NCBI GenBank assembly: GCA_914767715.1
Contig: OU612066.1
Span: forward strand, 24,400,283-24,464,282
Direction: 5' to 3'
Source of the DNA: Membranipora membranacea
Lineage: Eukaryota > Bryozoa > Gymnolaemata > Cheilostomatida > Membraniporidae
Length of the DNA stretch: 64,000 nucleotides
Shown here: positions 25,341-38,200 of the stretch, piece after piece
Numbering within the stretch: the first letter of the stretch is position 1
Layout: each line of letters starts with the position of its first letter
Notes under the pieces: model-generated
What the model was told of the DNA's origin: nothing
What the model saw: the letters and a program-made list of their open reading frames with translations, nothing else
Database searches by the model: none
Translations under genes and position numbers: made by a program

Positions 25341-25585
25341 TTGCCTTATAAAAAGTCTGTAGCATGTACCAATGTAGGTTTCAGATGATAAGTTATGCCT
25401 TATAAATGTAACATATCCTTGCGACTTCGGTCGGATTCGATCAATCTTAATTCCAGACTGTGTAGTCGGTGGTGGGCTCTGATATTGGAAGGTAGTTTTC
25501 TCTCAGCATGAGTCTTTCTCTTGCTCCATATCGGCCTTGAGCTGATTGCCTGATCCCGCACTCTCAATCTTATGATTGTCTTCCC

Positions 25586-26582
25586 TCAGTTTGTTGTTGT
25601 CCACCATAAACATAATAAACTTAAAATAATTAGGATCATAGTACCATAGTATACTGTGTCTATGTTACCCAGGGTCAGCCTCTGATTGTCTTGTTTGATA
25701 AGATTCTTTTCTTCTCTCTCTTTCTCAATATCAGCTGAAAGATTTTCGGTCAAATCCTGTAAACAAAAACGGAACGTTCTGTTTGTGATGGTTGTTGCAG
25801 AGATCTCCTTGAGTCTTGTATGTACTTTATGAAAATGAATCGAGTGTCGGCTGCAAGCGATCCAGCTGATACCGCTGGATTGTCCGTAGACAGTCCGCTG
25901 TCTAGGCAGTGACTGTTGTGTTTTAATCTGAGCTGCCCCCAGACTCTTTCCCCCGCGCCGACAAATCCCTTTTAAATTGAGGATTTTGGCAAAAAGGGCT
26001 CAAAGCCTCTTAGAATACAAGTTCGGTGTAAAAATATTGAGTTATCAAGATTATTCCAAGGATTAACGGAAACCTAGTATTTGAAGCAATAGCACAAAAC
26101 TCAAAATTGCTTACTTGTAGCTGACCTTTCTCAAGAGTTAGTCTACCCGTCTCCTCAGCTAGCTCATCTTTCTCTCTCCTGACCTGCTGTCCATTCTGTT
26201 TTGCAGCCTCACAATCAGCCTCAGCTTGTCTTCTCATTTCTTTCTCTCTGTCTCTTTCCCTCTCAGCCGACACTCTCTTGAGTTTCTCCTCCTCGATTTG
26301 CTCCAACAGGTCCTTCACCTTCAACTCTAGCGTGTTTTCATTTTTGAACCAGACAAAGACTTGTGCAGAGAATGTTACCACCAGTACAAGTATCACAAAT
26401 CCATATCCATAGACGAAAACATCATGTCTCTTGTCACAAGACCTCTGAAACTCATGTACACTGATTGTTTTTAGGTAATCAAAACAGAATAAGCATATTG
26501 CCACAGCTACTGAAGTGCCTGCTACAGCTTTACCTGTAGGTGATGATACTGCCGAGCTAACTAAACCAACTACTTGATCCAT
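25586..26582 (-). CDS. Small membrane protein with coiled coil; unknown function
   Basis: Two exons, 26582-26115 (156 codons, donor GTAAGC) and 25756-25586 (acceptor TTTACAG, stop TGA), phase 0, 212 residues. Hydrophobic segments lie at about 19-37 and 55-79, followed by a charged Glu/Lys/Arg coiled coil at about 82-183, then a third hydrophobic stretch at 192-208 just before the stop. Past the stop, a different frame stays open with heptad-like text ('NNKLREDNHKIES...') ending at 25502. The end of the gene may therefore be frameshifted, or use a splice form I did not find. I do not recognise the family. It sits between BRICHOS gene B and the ANL enzyme, on the same strand, with no evident functional link. 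Confidence 0.6.
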
Positions 26583-29294
26583 ATTTCGACTCGGAAAGCC
26601 TGATCAGTCATGCTCCCCTTCAACAGTGATTTTTGAAGTTTCTTTATGAACTGGTATTCCTATTCTGTGCTGTGTAACAGTTGAAAATTCATGTCTAGCT
26701 ACTATAAAGTTAGGAAACTCAGGCTAAAAATACCAAAGCATTCATAGAAGATAAATAAATCAATTGTAACATGATATGTAAAGATGAAGGCTTTGATTTG
26801 TACTTTAACATAGTCAACCTACCGCATACTATTCTTGCCAAAAATATTTCCTAGTGTAATAAAATATAAATTTTGCAAGTCAGGGCATACTATAACCCGA
26901 TAACCGCCATTTCAAACATTATCATTGTGTGCTGAAAGAAGGCAATCCTAGCACAACTTAGCTTGCCAATTGCCACAACAGGTTGGATTAGGGTTTGGTG
27001 ATATTTACAGATGGCTAACATAGTTTGCCTGGATCTGCCAAATTAAAATATGCACCTGCTCACTACGCTTGGTATTCAAAATTGGCAAAAACAGCATCAC
27101 AATGTTTGCCAATTTTATAAAATTGTCTTCTCCTGCACAACTGTATCAATTGGCAAGCCTAAGAAGTGATTGAACATGACTGTAGACAGTTCTTATATTT
27201 CAACCTTTTATCTGCTGCCCTTGGTACCTGCCACCTTCCAACTATCCAGTGCTTCATAATTAGACAATCTAATCAGACATACGTAATACCAGCATGTTAT
27301 ACTACACACCTGGTGGGAATTTGCCTTATACAGGTGTTGCAACGGGTTGTGTGTGTAAACCTAATACCTAACTGAAGTAGTCATTTCAAACGCCTTTTTT
27401 ATGCTGCTGCTGCCTACTAGAAATCTTGAACATGACTAGCGGTCGGTTATAGATGGTCCAACATTATGACAAATGCGTATCTGAACCAGCTACAACATAA
27501 TTGCTGAGCACCTCACAGTTTTCTTATATTACATTTTGATGATATTGACACTCAATTTATTGGAGTTCTCTACAGGTCTGTCAGTTGAGACGCATCACTG
27601 CACCTTCAATGATACAGCCTCGTGCCTCCCGCAGTCAGCTATAATGTGAGTCGATTATCAATATTCTTGTGTTCATTGAGGTAGAGGCATCACAATATAA
27701 ATACCTTAGGCTATGATGATTGATTATACGGATGTGTAGTCCATGCCAATAATCTGTTTAAGTTCTTCATGCGATTGTACTTTGTCTTGCGATGTTTAAA
27801 ACATACAATGCTGTTTTTACGACGGATGTTTTCATAACTTTTCCACTGTAAGACTCTCAGTGAAATCAAGAGCCTTGCACTCATGGTGACATCACGATCT
27901 CCACTAACACATCTCAGTAGAGCCTCACTGAGTTTGCATGTACACAACAAATGATCTGATGAGGTGTATCCGTAGTGTCACCAAAGCCTATACTCACTCT
28001 GTAGTCTTACAATAGCAATGCTTTGGCCGCTCTCAGTGTGTCTAATCTGAATATTTATCACTCATGGCCACACATTCAGCCCCTGAAGATGTGCCAGTAA
28101 ATTTATTCTATGCAATATAAAAATTTTAATTCTTTCTTTCTTAAATAGAGAGCAACACTTGCAGAGAGTGTAATGATAGATCCAGCTGGCACAACAGATG
28201 AACTATCACAACAACTCAACAGCTTTACCATATTTCAAGAACAACCCATGCCTTCATCGGATAGCGACAATCTCAATTTATTTGTTCAACTTCAAATCGC
28301 TTTGACGATAATTCTCATGACCAAAGAGAAAGTTCTCACAAGTTACTTGTTAATGTTCGCGATGATAGTTGTCAATGTTTGAAAGCAAGACACATACTGA
28401 TATCGTTGACATTTCACATTTCTATGAATGTACTCACACTCATACCTCTGCTTTATTACTGATAATTCTGTTTTTTTATGTTTTAAATTCATATCAATAC
28501 ATCTAAAGCCTTTTAATCTGGTTATTTTAGCAAACTGTATCCATTAAACTTAGCAGTATTCATGACAACAATCTAATGCTTGAGTAATCTTGAAAAAACA
28601 AGGACAAGGATAAAGTATTCCAGTTTTCGCACTCATTAAACATTATCAGAACAAACTGCTGAATAATATTGTAAACTAGAGAGCAGCACAATGTCCTTGA
28701 AAGCCTACTGTCTTAATATTCATCATGAATTGAGACCTGTAACCTCTACCTGTTTCTCCAGGGTCGGCTTCTGTGCATCATGAAAAATATATGCAAAGAT
28801 GTTATTTATAAATTCAGGAGTTGTCTGTCACCGAAAAGTAAGAAGATAACTGCTAATAATTTCGGAATTGCGTACTAGAAAATTCAAAAGAAAACTTATC
28901 TCTTATTTATTATGATTAAAGCTCATAATTTCTCAGATCAAATTTGCTATTTCTAAAAATATTCATGCAAAGAGAGAAGAATTGCCAAGGAAAAGCTTCC
29001 TTTGCAATCTTTTATCCCTTTTTTCTCCCCCCTTACGACCTAGGGATATATCCCCTTGCCCAAGCACTAAGCAAGAATCATACCCTAGACCAACTGGCCA
29101 CCCTCTCCTAACATCTCTGTTTGCTTTCAATAAAAACAATCTTAAATATTTATAATGCCTAGCGATACGACCATCATGTTGATCAGCTAGCTTTAGGAAT
29201 AGCGATTATTTTGTGCACATAATAGATTTCGGTTGCGGGTGTAATGTCTACTATATAATCATGTGGTTGTTTTTCAAAGAGTGTAGCAATTTAC
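26583..29294. other. Intergenic, no supported gene
   Basis: AT-rich sequence with scattered short ORFs lacking domains or usable splice context. It includes the 5' flank of the coiled-coil gene and the 3' flank of the ANL enzyme gene. Confidence 0.4.
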
Positions 29295-32200
29295 TTAATA
29301 GGCTAATCCTTCATCACCTTCAGACACCATGCCGATATCAGGATGACTTTTTATAAGATCTCTGGCCTGCTGCCGAAGCTTTTTCACATCTGTCTACAGG
29401 CAGCAAAAAGAAAAACTCAATTATTCAATCTCAAAACACATATTATGAGAAAAAAGCAGGTATAAGCTGATACTCATAAGCAACTGATATTATGATAATC
29501 CAAATGTAATATGCATTCATTATTTGTGCGAATTCAATGCAGCAATTTCTCACATTCAAGAAACAAATAAATTGAGTAATTTATTAATTGCATTCATGAA
29601 TTGTGAAAAGCTCAATATTGATAAATGATCAAAGAAAGAACAAGAAATAAGTGCATAACCACCTTGCGCTGATTCGTTGTTTCTGGGAACTCCTCAAAGA
29701 ATAAAATCCTACGGGGATACTGGATCTTATTGAACTAAAAAGGAAATATAGATTCAGAAAGAAAAATATTCCAAAATAGGATTAATAGGTAGGGTAGGAT
29801 AGGGTAGTGATTCTACCTGATGAATACAGCCGACAGTCGATACCTAAGACGAAACCTATACCCCATTTATGTAGGTTTTATAGTGAATTTTAGGTGCTGG
29901 GCAGTTGCCACTTGTATGTTTAAATTATTTTATATTTCATCATTTTTTCTCATCTCATAAATTATTTTTATGATAACAAAATTTTAATCAATTTGATTTC
30001 TTTTACCAGCAACAGGCTTATTTCATAGTATCTGTTTCTATTTTAACCTTTTATCACATGTACAACGCTTAGAAATCATCGTTTTTAAACAATTTTATTA
30101 AGCGCTTCATAAATAAACTTTATTATTATTATTAATAATTTTAGGTGACAAATTTTTTGTGTGATAGCATATTTGAACGGTTGTATCGTGATATTTTATA
30201 CACATATTTAGATACTTGTCATCTACATACACCCACAGATATATGAAATGCATGATATCGAAATTCCCATGAGCAATGACCCAGCAAAGACATAATCAAC
30301 TATGAAACTGTTAGGAATACATTATTATTATTATCGCTTTTAGCCATTTATGTTAGAATACTCATAATCTTAACCGTTTTCTGCAACCAAATGAACTTTG
30401 CATATGATAAGCCGTGGTAACAGTCAAAGAAACACTTACATAGTTGTCTTTGCAGTATCTGAGTATAGCATCTGCAGTCAAAGGAATCATTCCTTCATGC
30501 ATCCTACAAAAGGCAAACTGAGATAAAATTTTGGCAATTTTGGCAACGCATTTTTAGAACTGCAGCAGATCTTTATAGAGACCCAGATCATATTTTAAAC
30601 CAATGTTATGTGAGCCATAGGAACTATTTTATTTGTAGCAAATCGCGAACTGTACGCTTTTTTAACAGCTTTGTGCCGAACAGTATTCGCATTTTAAATG
30701 ACGCAGCCTTCATGCCACACTAGTTTTACCTCATCATTGATGTTGTGTAACCAATAAATCTTATCTTATCTTATCTTGAGGAGTGAGGACCTAGTGTTAG
30801 TGCTAAGACATGATGAAAAGTGGAACTAAAATTAAATCATACATTGATGTTCAAGATACATCAAATTATCAAACTCAGATGTGCACATTTCAGACACTTC
30901 CTTATCAAAAGCACATCAAACATAGCACAGTCTAGTTTGTAAAAGTAGCAGACTTATGATCCAGATTTGACAATATAAAAATATACCTAATACATGAACA
31001 ATCCTAACTGTGTGAACTGTAACTGAACATGAACAAGATGTGAAGATGATAGCGATCATTTTGCATTCTTATTTCCTTTGGAGAAATAATCGCAACTTGC
31101 AGGTTATCTCAATGTTGCTTGCCATTTTACGCTTTTCCTAAATTCAAAAAAGTTAAACCTACTGATGATCAAAAGGAATATTTCATACAGACGCTTGTTG
31201 TCCCTATTTTAATGTATAATGTAGAATTATGGTTTTGTTCACGCACCAAGGGCGAAAGGCAAAGACTGTTTAGACCTATTAAAAGAAATTCCTACTTTTT
31301 AGACATGGTGCACCAAGTCAATACCAGGATTGAAAACTCAGCTGAGAATTTTATTGGTTGTGACCAGAGATATAAAGACTGTTTTATATCTATGGTTGTG
31401 ACACACATTTTTTACATTACTGCTATCAGACAGCCAGGTCACTCTATCGCATGCCGAAGACCAGAACTGAGAGATTTTTTAACAGTTTTATTCCGACTAG
31501 CATTCAAATTTTAAATTGCATCTGTATGAACATCAAAAGAGCTCCCTCAACACTATTGTAACTTGTCTTTGACAAAGTTTTACCAATAAAAGCTTATCTT
31601 ATTCTATTATTGTCGGTTTTTATTTCCTGGTCAGCTAGGGTGAATGGCCCACAACAGCCACTTCAGGTAGTATTAGTCAAACAGTGAACCTGGTAGGGCT
31701 CAAAACCAGGACCTTGTGATCCCTTACCAGACGCCTCTAACACTGAGCTATCCCTGATCAATAAAAAATATCATCTGAATGGTGAAAAATTGTCCATAGC
31801 CAGAAGTTGTCTATTGGTTAAGAGTGCAGACTTGAGATACAAGTTCAATTCCTGGGTTCAAAGTTATTCCTAATTTGGTCCTTGCGAACAAAACTCAAAT
31901 TACTTAAGTTCCACTGGGTGATTGCACATTTCATATACAGTAAAAAGAGCCTTAATTGCCGCTTCGATATAAATTTTAGCTACGTTTTTGCGGGTGAGGG
32001 TATAGGGTGAGGCTTGAATGTCACCTGGACTGTAGATTACCTATCCTGTGTTACTTTGAAGACTTATCGTTAGCTATTTTTTTATCTTTCGAGCTCAGAC
32101 TTACTGTATACAGTAGACTATCTCATCCCCATTAAGACTCTCTTTGCCGGATATGACCTGCAGTTAGAAACATGAAAAATTAAACGAGTTGCAGTAGAAC

Positions 32201-35200
32201 TAATATCACATTTCGTCATTTCAAGAGCAAATCTTCCTCACAATGAGAATGAAAAGGGGCTATCAAGCAATAGGCTGCATAGGTAATGTTCCCAACTTGA
32301 AGCAATATAAGCAGCTTTGAATATAAAGAAAGCTATATATATAACCTATATATATTACAATTTTCACAGATTAGGAAAGATCTCAATACTTACTTTTATA
32401 GCTCTGATTCCTTGTAACGGTGCAAGCGCATTTTCTATCACAGACGGCCACACATTGAATGTGTTGACCTTGAGTTGTAAACAATCCGCGGATCTACCTT
32501 TTATCAGAAACCGGCCATTAGGAAACATGACTGCAGTGTCTCTAAATTTAAATAGAGTAAAGAAAAATAACACAAATAAAATAAAATCATAAAAAAAGCA
32601 AAAAGAATCACGATGGAAACGATAAATTCATGGCTAAACTATTGAATATTTTTTGTGTAGCTAGTCTTTACAAATTTACACTTAGGAAGAAACATTTTCT
32701 TACAGCAGCTGATGAGTCTGATAACAATCTAAGTCAAGAGTGGATGTATAGGATATGAATCGTCATTCATTTGCCTGCTAGCCTAATATAGTTTGTGAAG
32801 TGTTTGTTGTGCAATGTTATAGCTCATGACTCTTATGAATGTAGGTAATTGTAACAAATAAGTTTCAGCTGTCACATTCACATCCAGGTACATGGCCCAA
32901 TGTGGACTTGAGGCATGAGTATAGGTCGCCGTGGTCATAATTCCACCTTTGATTGTTTCATAGATAGATGAATGTAACGCCTCTGCTTTAAGTTCCCATT
33001 TTTGCAGTCTTTTCAGTTGTTTGAAACAAACTGCTCTTGGTTTCTCACAGGGAACAGCAATTATAAATAAGCAAGGGATTGTTCATGTCGCGAATTCGAC
33101 TCAACTCTAGAAATCTATTTCCCTGAGACCTTTTGGATGTTACCGCCCTCCTAATTAAGTTTGTCTCTTTGTGATTCTGATATAACTGTTTTTTAAATGC
33201 TCATACGGCATTCTTGATAAACTCACCCTGTTTTATAGAAACCATCCCTTGTGAATGCTTCTCTGCTCGTCTGTTCCATACCTACATAACCAACAAAGGC
33301 TCTGGGTGTTTTAACCTCCAGTCTTCCCTCCTCACCAATATCGATTATATCTCCGTTATCATCCACAAGCCTTATCTTGTGAACAAGAATAAATTATCTA
33401 TAAGAAAGGGAGTCCACCTAATCTATACAGTCAAAATCAATCATATTGCTTAAACTTAGTTATAGTTTATAGTTCAGTGATAACAATAATTATATAATCA
33501 TCAACATGGTCCAATTCATGAATATTAAAATAAACTCAATTAGTACATACTAAGAATCTGCAATTAATAAACTACATTTTCATTTCTATTTTCAATCCCC
33601 TGTTATCAAATTATCAATGATCATATTAGGATAACCTCTATGGATATCGATTCAGAAAGAAAATTAGTCCTAAGCCTGCAATGTTTTATTCCTCTCAAGG
33701 GTGGTTGATCAAGATGCTTTATCTTAGCCCGCCCAATCTTGCCAATCTTACAATTAAAAGCCAATTTCAGCTTATCAACGATTGCTGCATACCTTTTCCT
33801 ACCCATATATACCTATTTTTCAAATTTCGCAAAATTAATCTAAATATACCTTAAAGAAAGAGAAAATAAACATGAATTTATCACTAGCAGGACAAAAGCT
33901 TTAACATGGAAAAGAACGTATTATCAAGACTTATGTTAGCCATGTCATCTCTCAATGTGACATGGCGTAGAAAAATTGTTTTTTGGTAATCAAGGTATTG
34001 CTACATGAACAAAACCGTTTATCTATTCCACTGTTTTGCCTTAATGCCTGCATGTCAGAAGTACATAAGTGTATGTGCGTATTTGACATCATCATATGAT
34101 GTCAGCGCCTGTGACTTTTTAAATACCAACCTCACATTTGCTAGACGGAATCAGACCTTGTGTTGTGTTTCCTTCCTCTCCACTTTTAAAAGGATCAATC
34201 CCCACATGCGAGCACTCAGTACTAGCATATACATCCTATAACAGCAAACTTTGTTAGGTAGGCATCAAGATTTCAAAACAGAAAGTAATTTGTACCACCT
34301 TACAACCCTTCCTTGATCACAAAGAAAAGTATTCATACGGTGTGTACTGCAGGCAGTTACCATTGGACTTGAGTTTTGATTACAACCTACTAGTACAGTA
34401 TAAATATACCAGGATGTGGTATATACAACAGTCCACCATACGTTTTGCAACATCACAATAAACTTTTCTGAACTTACCAAAACTTTCCCACCAAAATAGT
34501 CCTTCAATTTCTGTTTGTATGCCATGGAGTGACACTGGCCTGTCAATACGACCTCTCTGATAGGCCCAAAATCTGGATAATTCTGACTCATGTAGTCACA
34601 GAGAGTATCTAACTTCGTCCCCAACAATAATATGCAATTCACACTATAACAAGAGAAAATAAACGCTTTTAGTTTCGTTGGTTATGCATATTATACTAAA
34701 AATGTCGCGATCATAAATGCCATAAAATTTCAGGGGTTTGGATGATATACACTGAGATTGTCGATTGAGTTTATGTTGGATGGCCAACTGGCGATGTCAT
34801 TATAAGTGCAAATTAAAATGGCTGTCCTTTCCGTGCAAAAATTTGCAGGTTGCTTTGTTATCCATTTGTTACTAGAATTGTTCTATTGACTCACCCTTCG
34901 TCAACGATTCCAGCTGCACACCTCTCTGTAAACTGTAATGCTGAGGCTGGAGCATAGACAATTTTATCATTGATGCCCGCTAGAGTGGCAGCACTTCTTG
35001 AGAATGCTATACCACAGGATTTATTCAAACTGGTATGCAATTCTATCTGTAAGAAAAAAGAGTTTTAGTATAACTTGTGAGATCTTCACGTCTCACAGCT
35101 AACAGCCATATGACTCAGGATAACAAGGATGAGATGAGTTTGGCAAAACTATTATTATTCTTATTGTTTAAAGTGACAGTCCTACTATGCCATGTTTGGT

Positions 35201-38200
35201 ATGGTTTTAACGATCTAAGGTTGAAAAGTCATTAGGGCATATGAAATGAAACAGCCTGTGAACCTGGTTGCAGTGAAACAGCTGCAAAGTCTGAAAATTG
35301 GGATCATAGCGGATCATAAAGAATTATTGCTTCCCCTTGACCACTATGATCCACTATGATCCACTATGATCCACTATGATCCACTATGATCCACTATGAT
35401 CCACTATGATCCACTATGATCCACTATGATCCACTATGATCCACTATGATCATCTATGATCCACTATGATCCACTATGATCCACTATGATCCACTATGAT
35501 CCACTAAGATCCACTATGATCCTTGCTAAAATATTAAAAAATAACTTAAGTGCTATTTTCCACAATTTTCATTTTTATTATTATTTTCATTTGCCCTATG
35601 AACTCAGGATATTCGAGTTACTGGGGTAATATATCCACTTTTCTAATAGGACTGTCACTTTAAGAAATTTTTAGTCAGCTATGTCAATTTTCCTTTTAAC
35701 TGAACAACCCTTTGTGCAAAAGCATAGTTTTGAGGTGGAGTAAAATGTGACATGATTTTAATCCACTTGATATGACTTGAGTAGAAAGGAATAAAAAATT
35801 GAAATTTGAACACACTCAAGTTACCCTACCTGGCCAGTGGGGGAGAAGGTTGGTTTGAAGCGCTCCAAAAGAGTTTTATGTGTATGCAGGATCCCCTTCT
35901 GATACCCTGTACTACCCTGGAAAAATAATAGGTAAAGTACCTCATGTCATCAACAGTTGAAAGACAGTGGTTGTTTGTGTGTACTTATCAAAATAACACC
36001 AATGTCAAAGTGAATGGCAATTATTTAAGTGAGCAATATACATGAGGTGTGTTTCTATATGTTTTATGTGTTTATTATATGTCCCGTGTTTCTCATGCCT
36101 GAATGTATTAAGTGCAAATTTTCTATCAGATAACATGGCGGATGAAACAATGTTAATGCGGGTTTTTTTAAATACTATATACACTTCAAGCAGAATGAAA
36201 ATAGCAGGGTCACCATAATAATGTATATCATTTTAAAGAACTTTAAAAGTAAATCAAACAGCCTAGTAGGTTCGCAAGATGTTGTCAATAGACAGTTTTC
36301 TGAGCTCCGATTTGGGCCTCAATTCGGAGTTGTCCTCTCTCCAATTTGGTACTATTGACCCACGCAGCCAAAAAAACCGCTTATGTTAGGATGAAGATTA
36401 TTATTGATTCAGAATCTGCACCATTGAAAACTGATAGGACATAGTTTGGGAAATTATTTTGGTACTCGGATAGTCAATTATATCAATCACTGCCAGTTTT
36501 GCGGACAAATTTAATGGAATTTTTCATTAAAGTGCCTCGACCGGTATATAAGGGCCAGTCAATGTAAAGCGATCACCCAGCCATATCAAATTCAAATGGG
36601 GTTAGCAGCATTCAAATTCCTCCTGCTTTTTCGGAATTAAGAGGAGAAGCAGTGAATTATTTTTAATGGGAATCAGACAAGCTGATGCGGAATTGTGTGA
36701 TACACATGCCCAATAAATTTTCATTCCAATAATGGCATTGGAAAGTGGTGAAAATATGACTAATGTCATACGAAATTGCCCAGTTCCAATGATTTCAAAT
36801 CATCCGCTTCAAAATATACGAGCTCTTATTGGTCAATTTTGACGTTATGATTTATGGTTTTAGAGGTTGCCTAGATACCGTTGTCAAGATTAAAATTGAC
36901 CGTTGTAATTAAACCCTATAATCCCAAGTGTGATGAGCCAACACAACAATAGCTATATCATAGCTTCTATTCAACTTTATTTATGGGTGTCTGCGAATCA
37001 CAATTTCTTATATAACACACTTGACCACTTGAGAACGCAACGTGGACTGGCTGTTAGAGGCGGAGACCAAGGCCATTCTCCGCCTCTAATTACATTGATC
37101 AGCCAATGGTCTTGCCTGTCACTTCACATGATTAATCCCCGTGCACCCCCTTCGATTCCTACCTCTTTAATTTGGTCACTAAAATTAAGATTTGTCAACT
37201 TTCAAGCCCCAAATTATTTGGAAACCCTGTCTCACAGGGTTCTCAATGGTGCAGATCCTGAATCAAAAATCATTTTTATCCTAACATAACCGGTTTTCAA
37301 GATAACCCTCTTTCAGCACGTTTTTTCCTATGCGGCGTGGGTTAAAAGTACCAAACTGGAGAGAGGACGACTCCTCAAATTAGGGCTCAGAAAACTGTCT
37401 ATTGGTCTCTATTTTTAACAATTTTTGAGAAAATTGATTATAGATTTTGAACTTGCCCCTCAATCACAGGCTCCAAGTATGCAGTAAGCTTAGAATCTGT
37501 ATCCAATATTGAGTGATCTAGTATTTAAAGGCATTTTGGGGGGGGGGGGGTAAGTGTGCAGTCATCAATGATGGTTGCCGTTAGATATACTTTGCATTTG
37601 CATTATAGTGATTGAATTTGCACAATTAGTTCCAATAATGATTAGCTTTCAAGTTTATCTTAAGCTTTTGATCTGGTTTGTTGAAATAAATATTAATTAT
37701 GGTGACCATGTCTGCGGCAAGTCTCCTACTTATTTTAGCTGAGCTGATACTATATTCCTTTTGCCTTGATCAACCGCAAATTAAATTGAAAGATTATCTG
37801 TAAAAATGGCATTCTGCACAAACTGATTATTTAATGTCGTGCATTTAGGTGTGACAGAATTGCATGCTATTTGAATTTGAATTAAGTCTATGGCTGTGAC
37901 ATACTGAAGTAAATACCACATGTGCATTGTGATCAGGCTTGACTTTGCTTCTTGTCTCCAAAAGATCGGCATCAGTGACCGATGTCAAGGTCTGATTACG
38001 TAGGTCAGCCAGTGGTGTTAGGAATGGGTACCGCTTCTCAAACTCAGTGTCTCTCCCTTCATAGAATATTTTCCTTACAAAGGGTAGCCTTAATTGACAT
38101 AGATAATAATTATGTAATATATGGAGTTTTTCGTCAAAGAGCTTTCATTGGGTCCATTTCTGCTTTTGCAATGACCTTAATTGCCAATAAGTATCGCTTG

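Larger units (their letters stand above)
22750..25585. other. Gene-free stretch with a minisatellite and a MITE
   Basis: The first ~800 bases are the 5' flank of gene B and resemble the 5' flank of gene C ('GAAAATTGGATTTTG', 'CCACAGGTCTCAGCTACACA'). The rest holds the two repeats listed separately and no supported gene. Confidence 0.45.

Noticed and set aside
28173-28382. 69-codon plus-strand ORF with a hydrophobic end
   Set aside because: No splice partners, no recognisable family, and typical length for a chance ORF.
35341-35520. CRISPR-like regular array
   Set aside because: Decamers are contiguous with no spacers, and the genome is eukaryotic.
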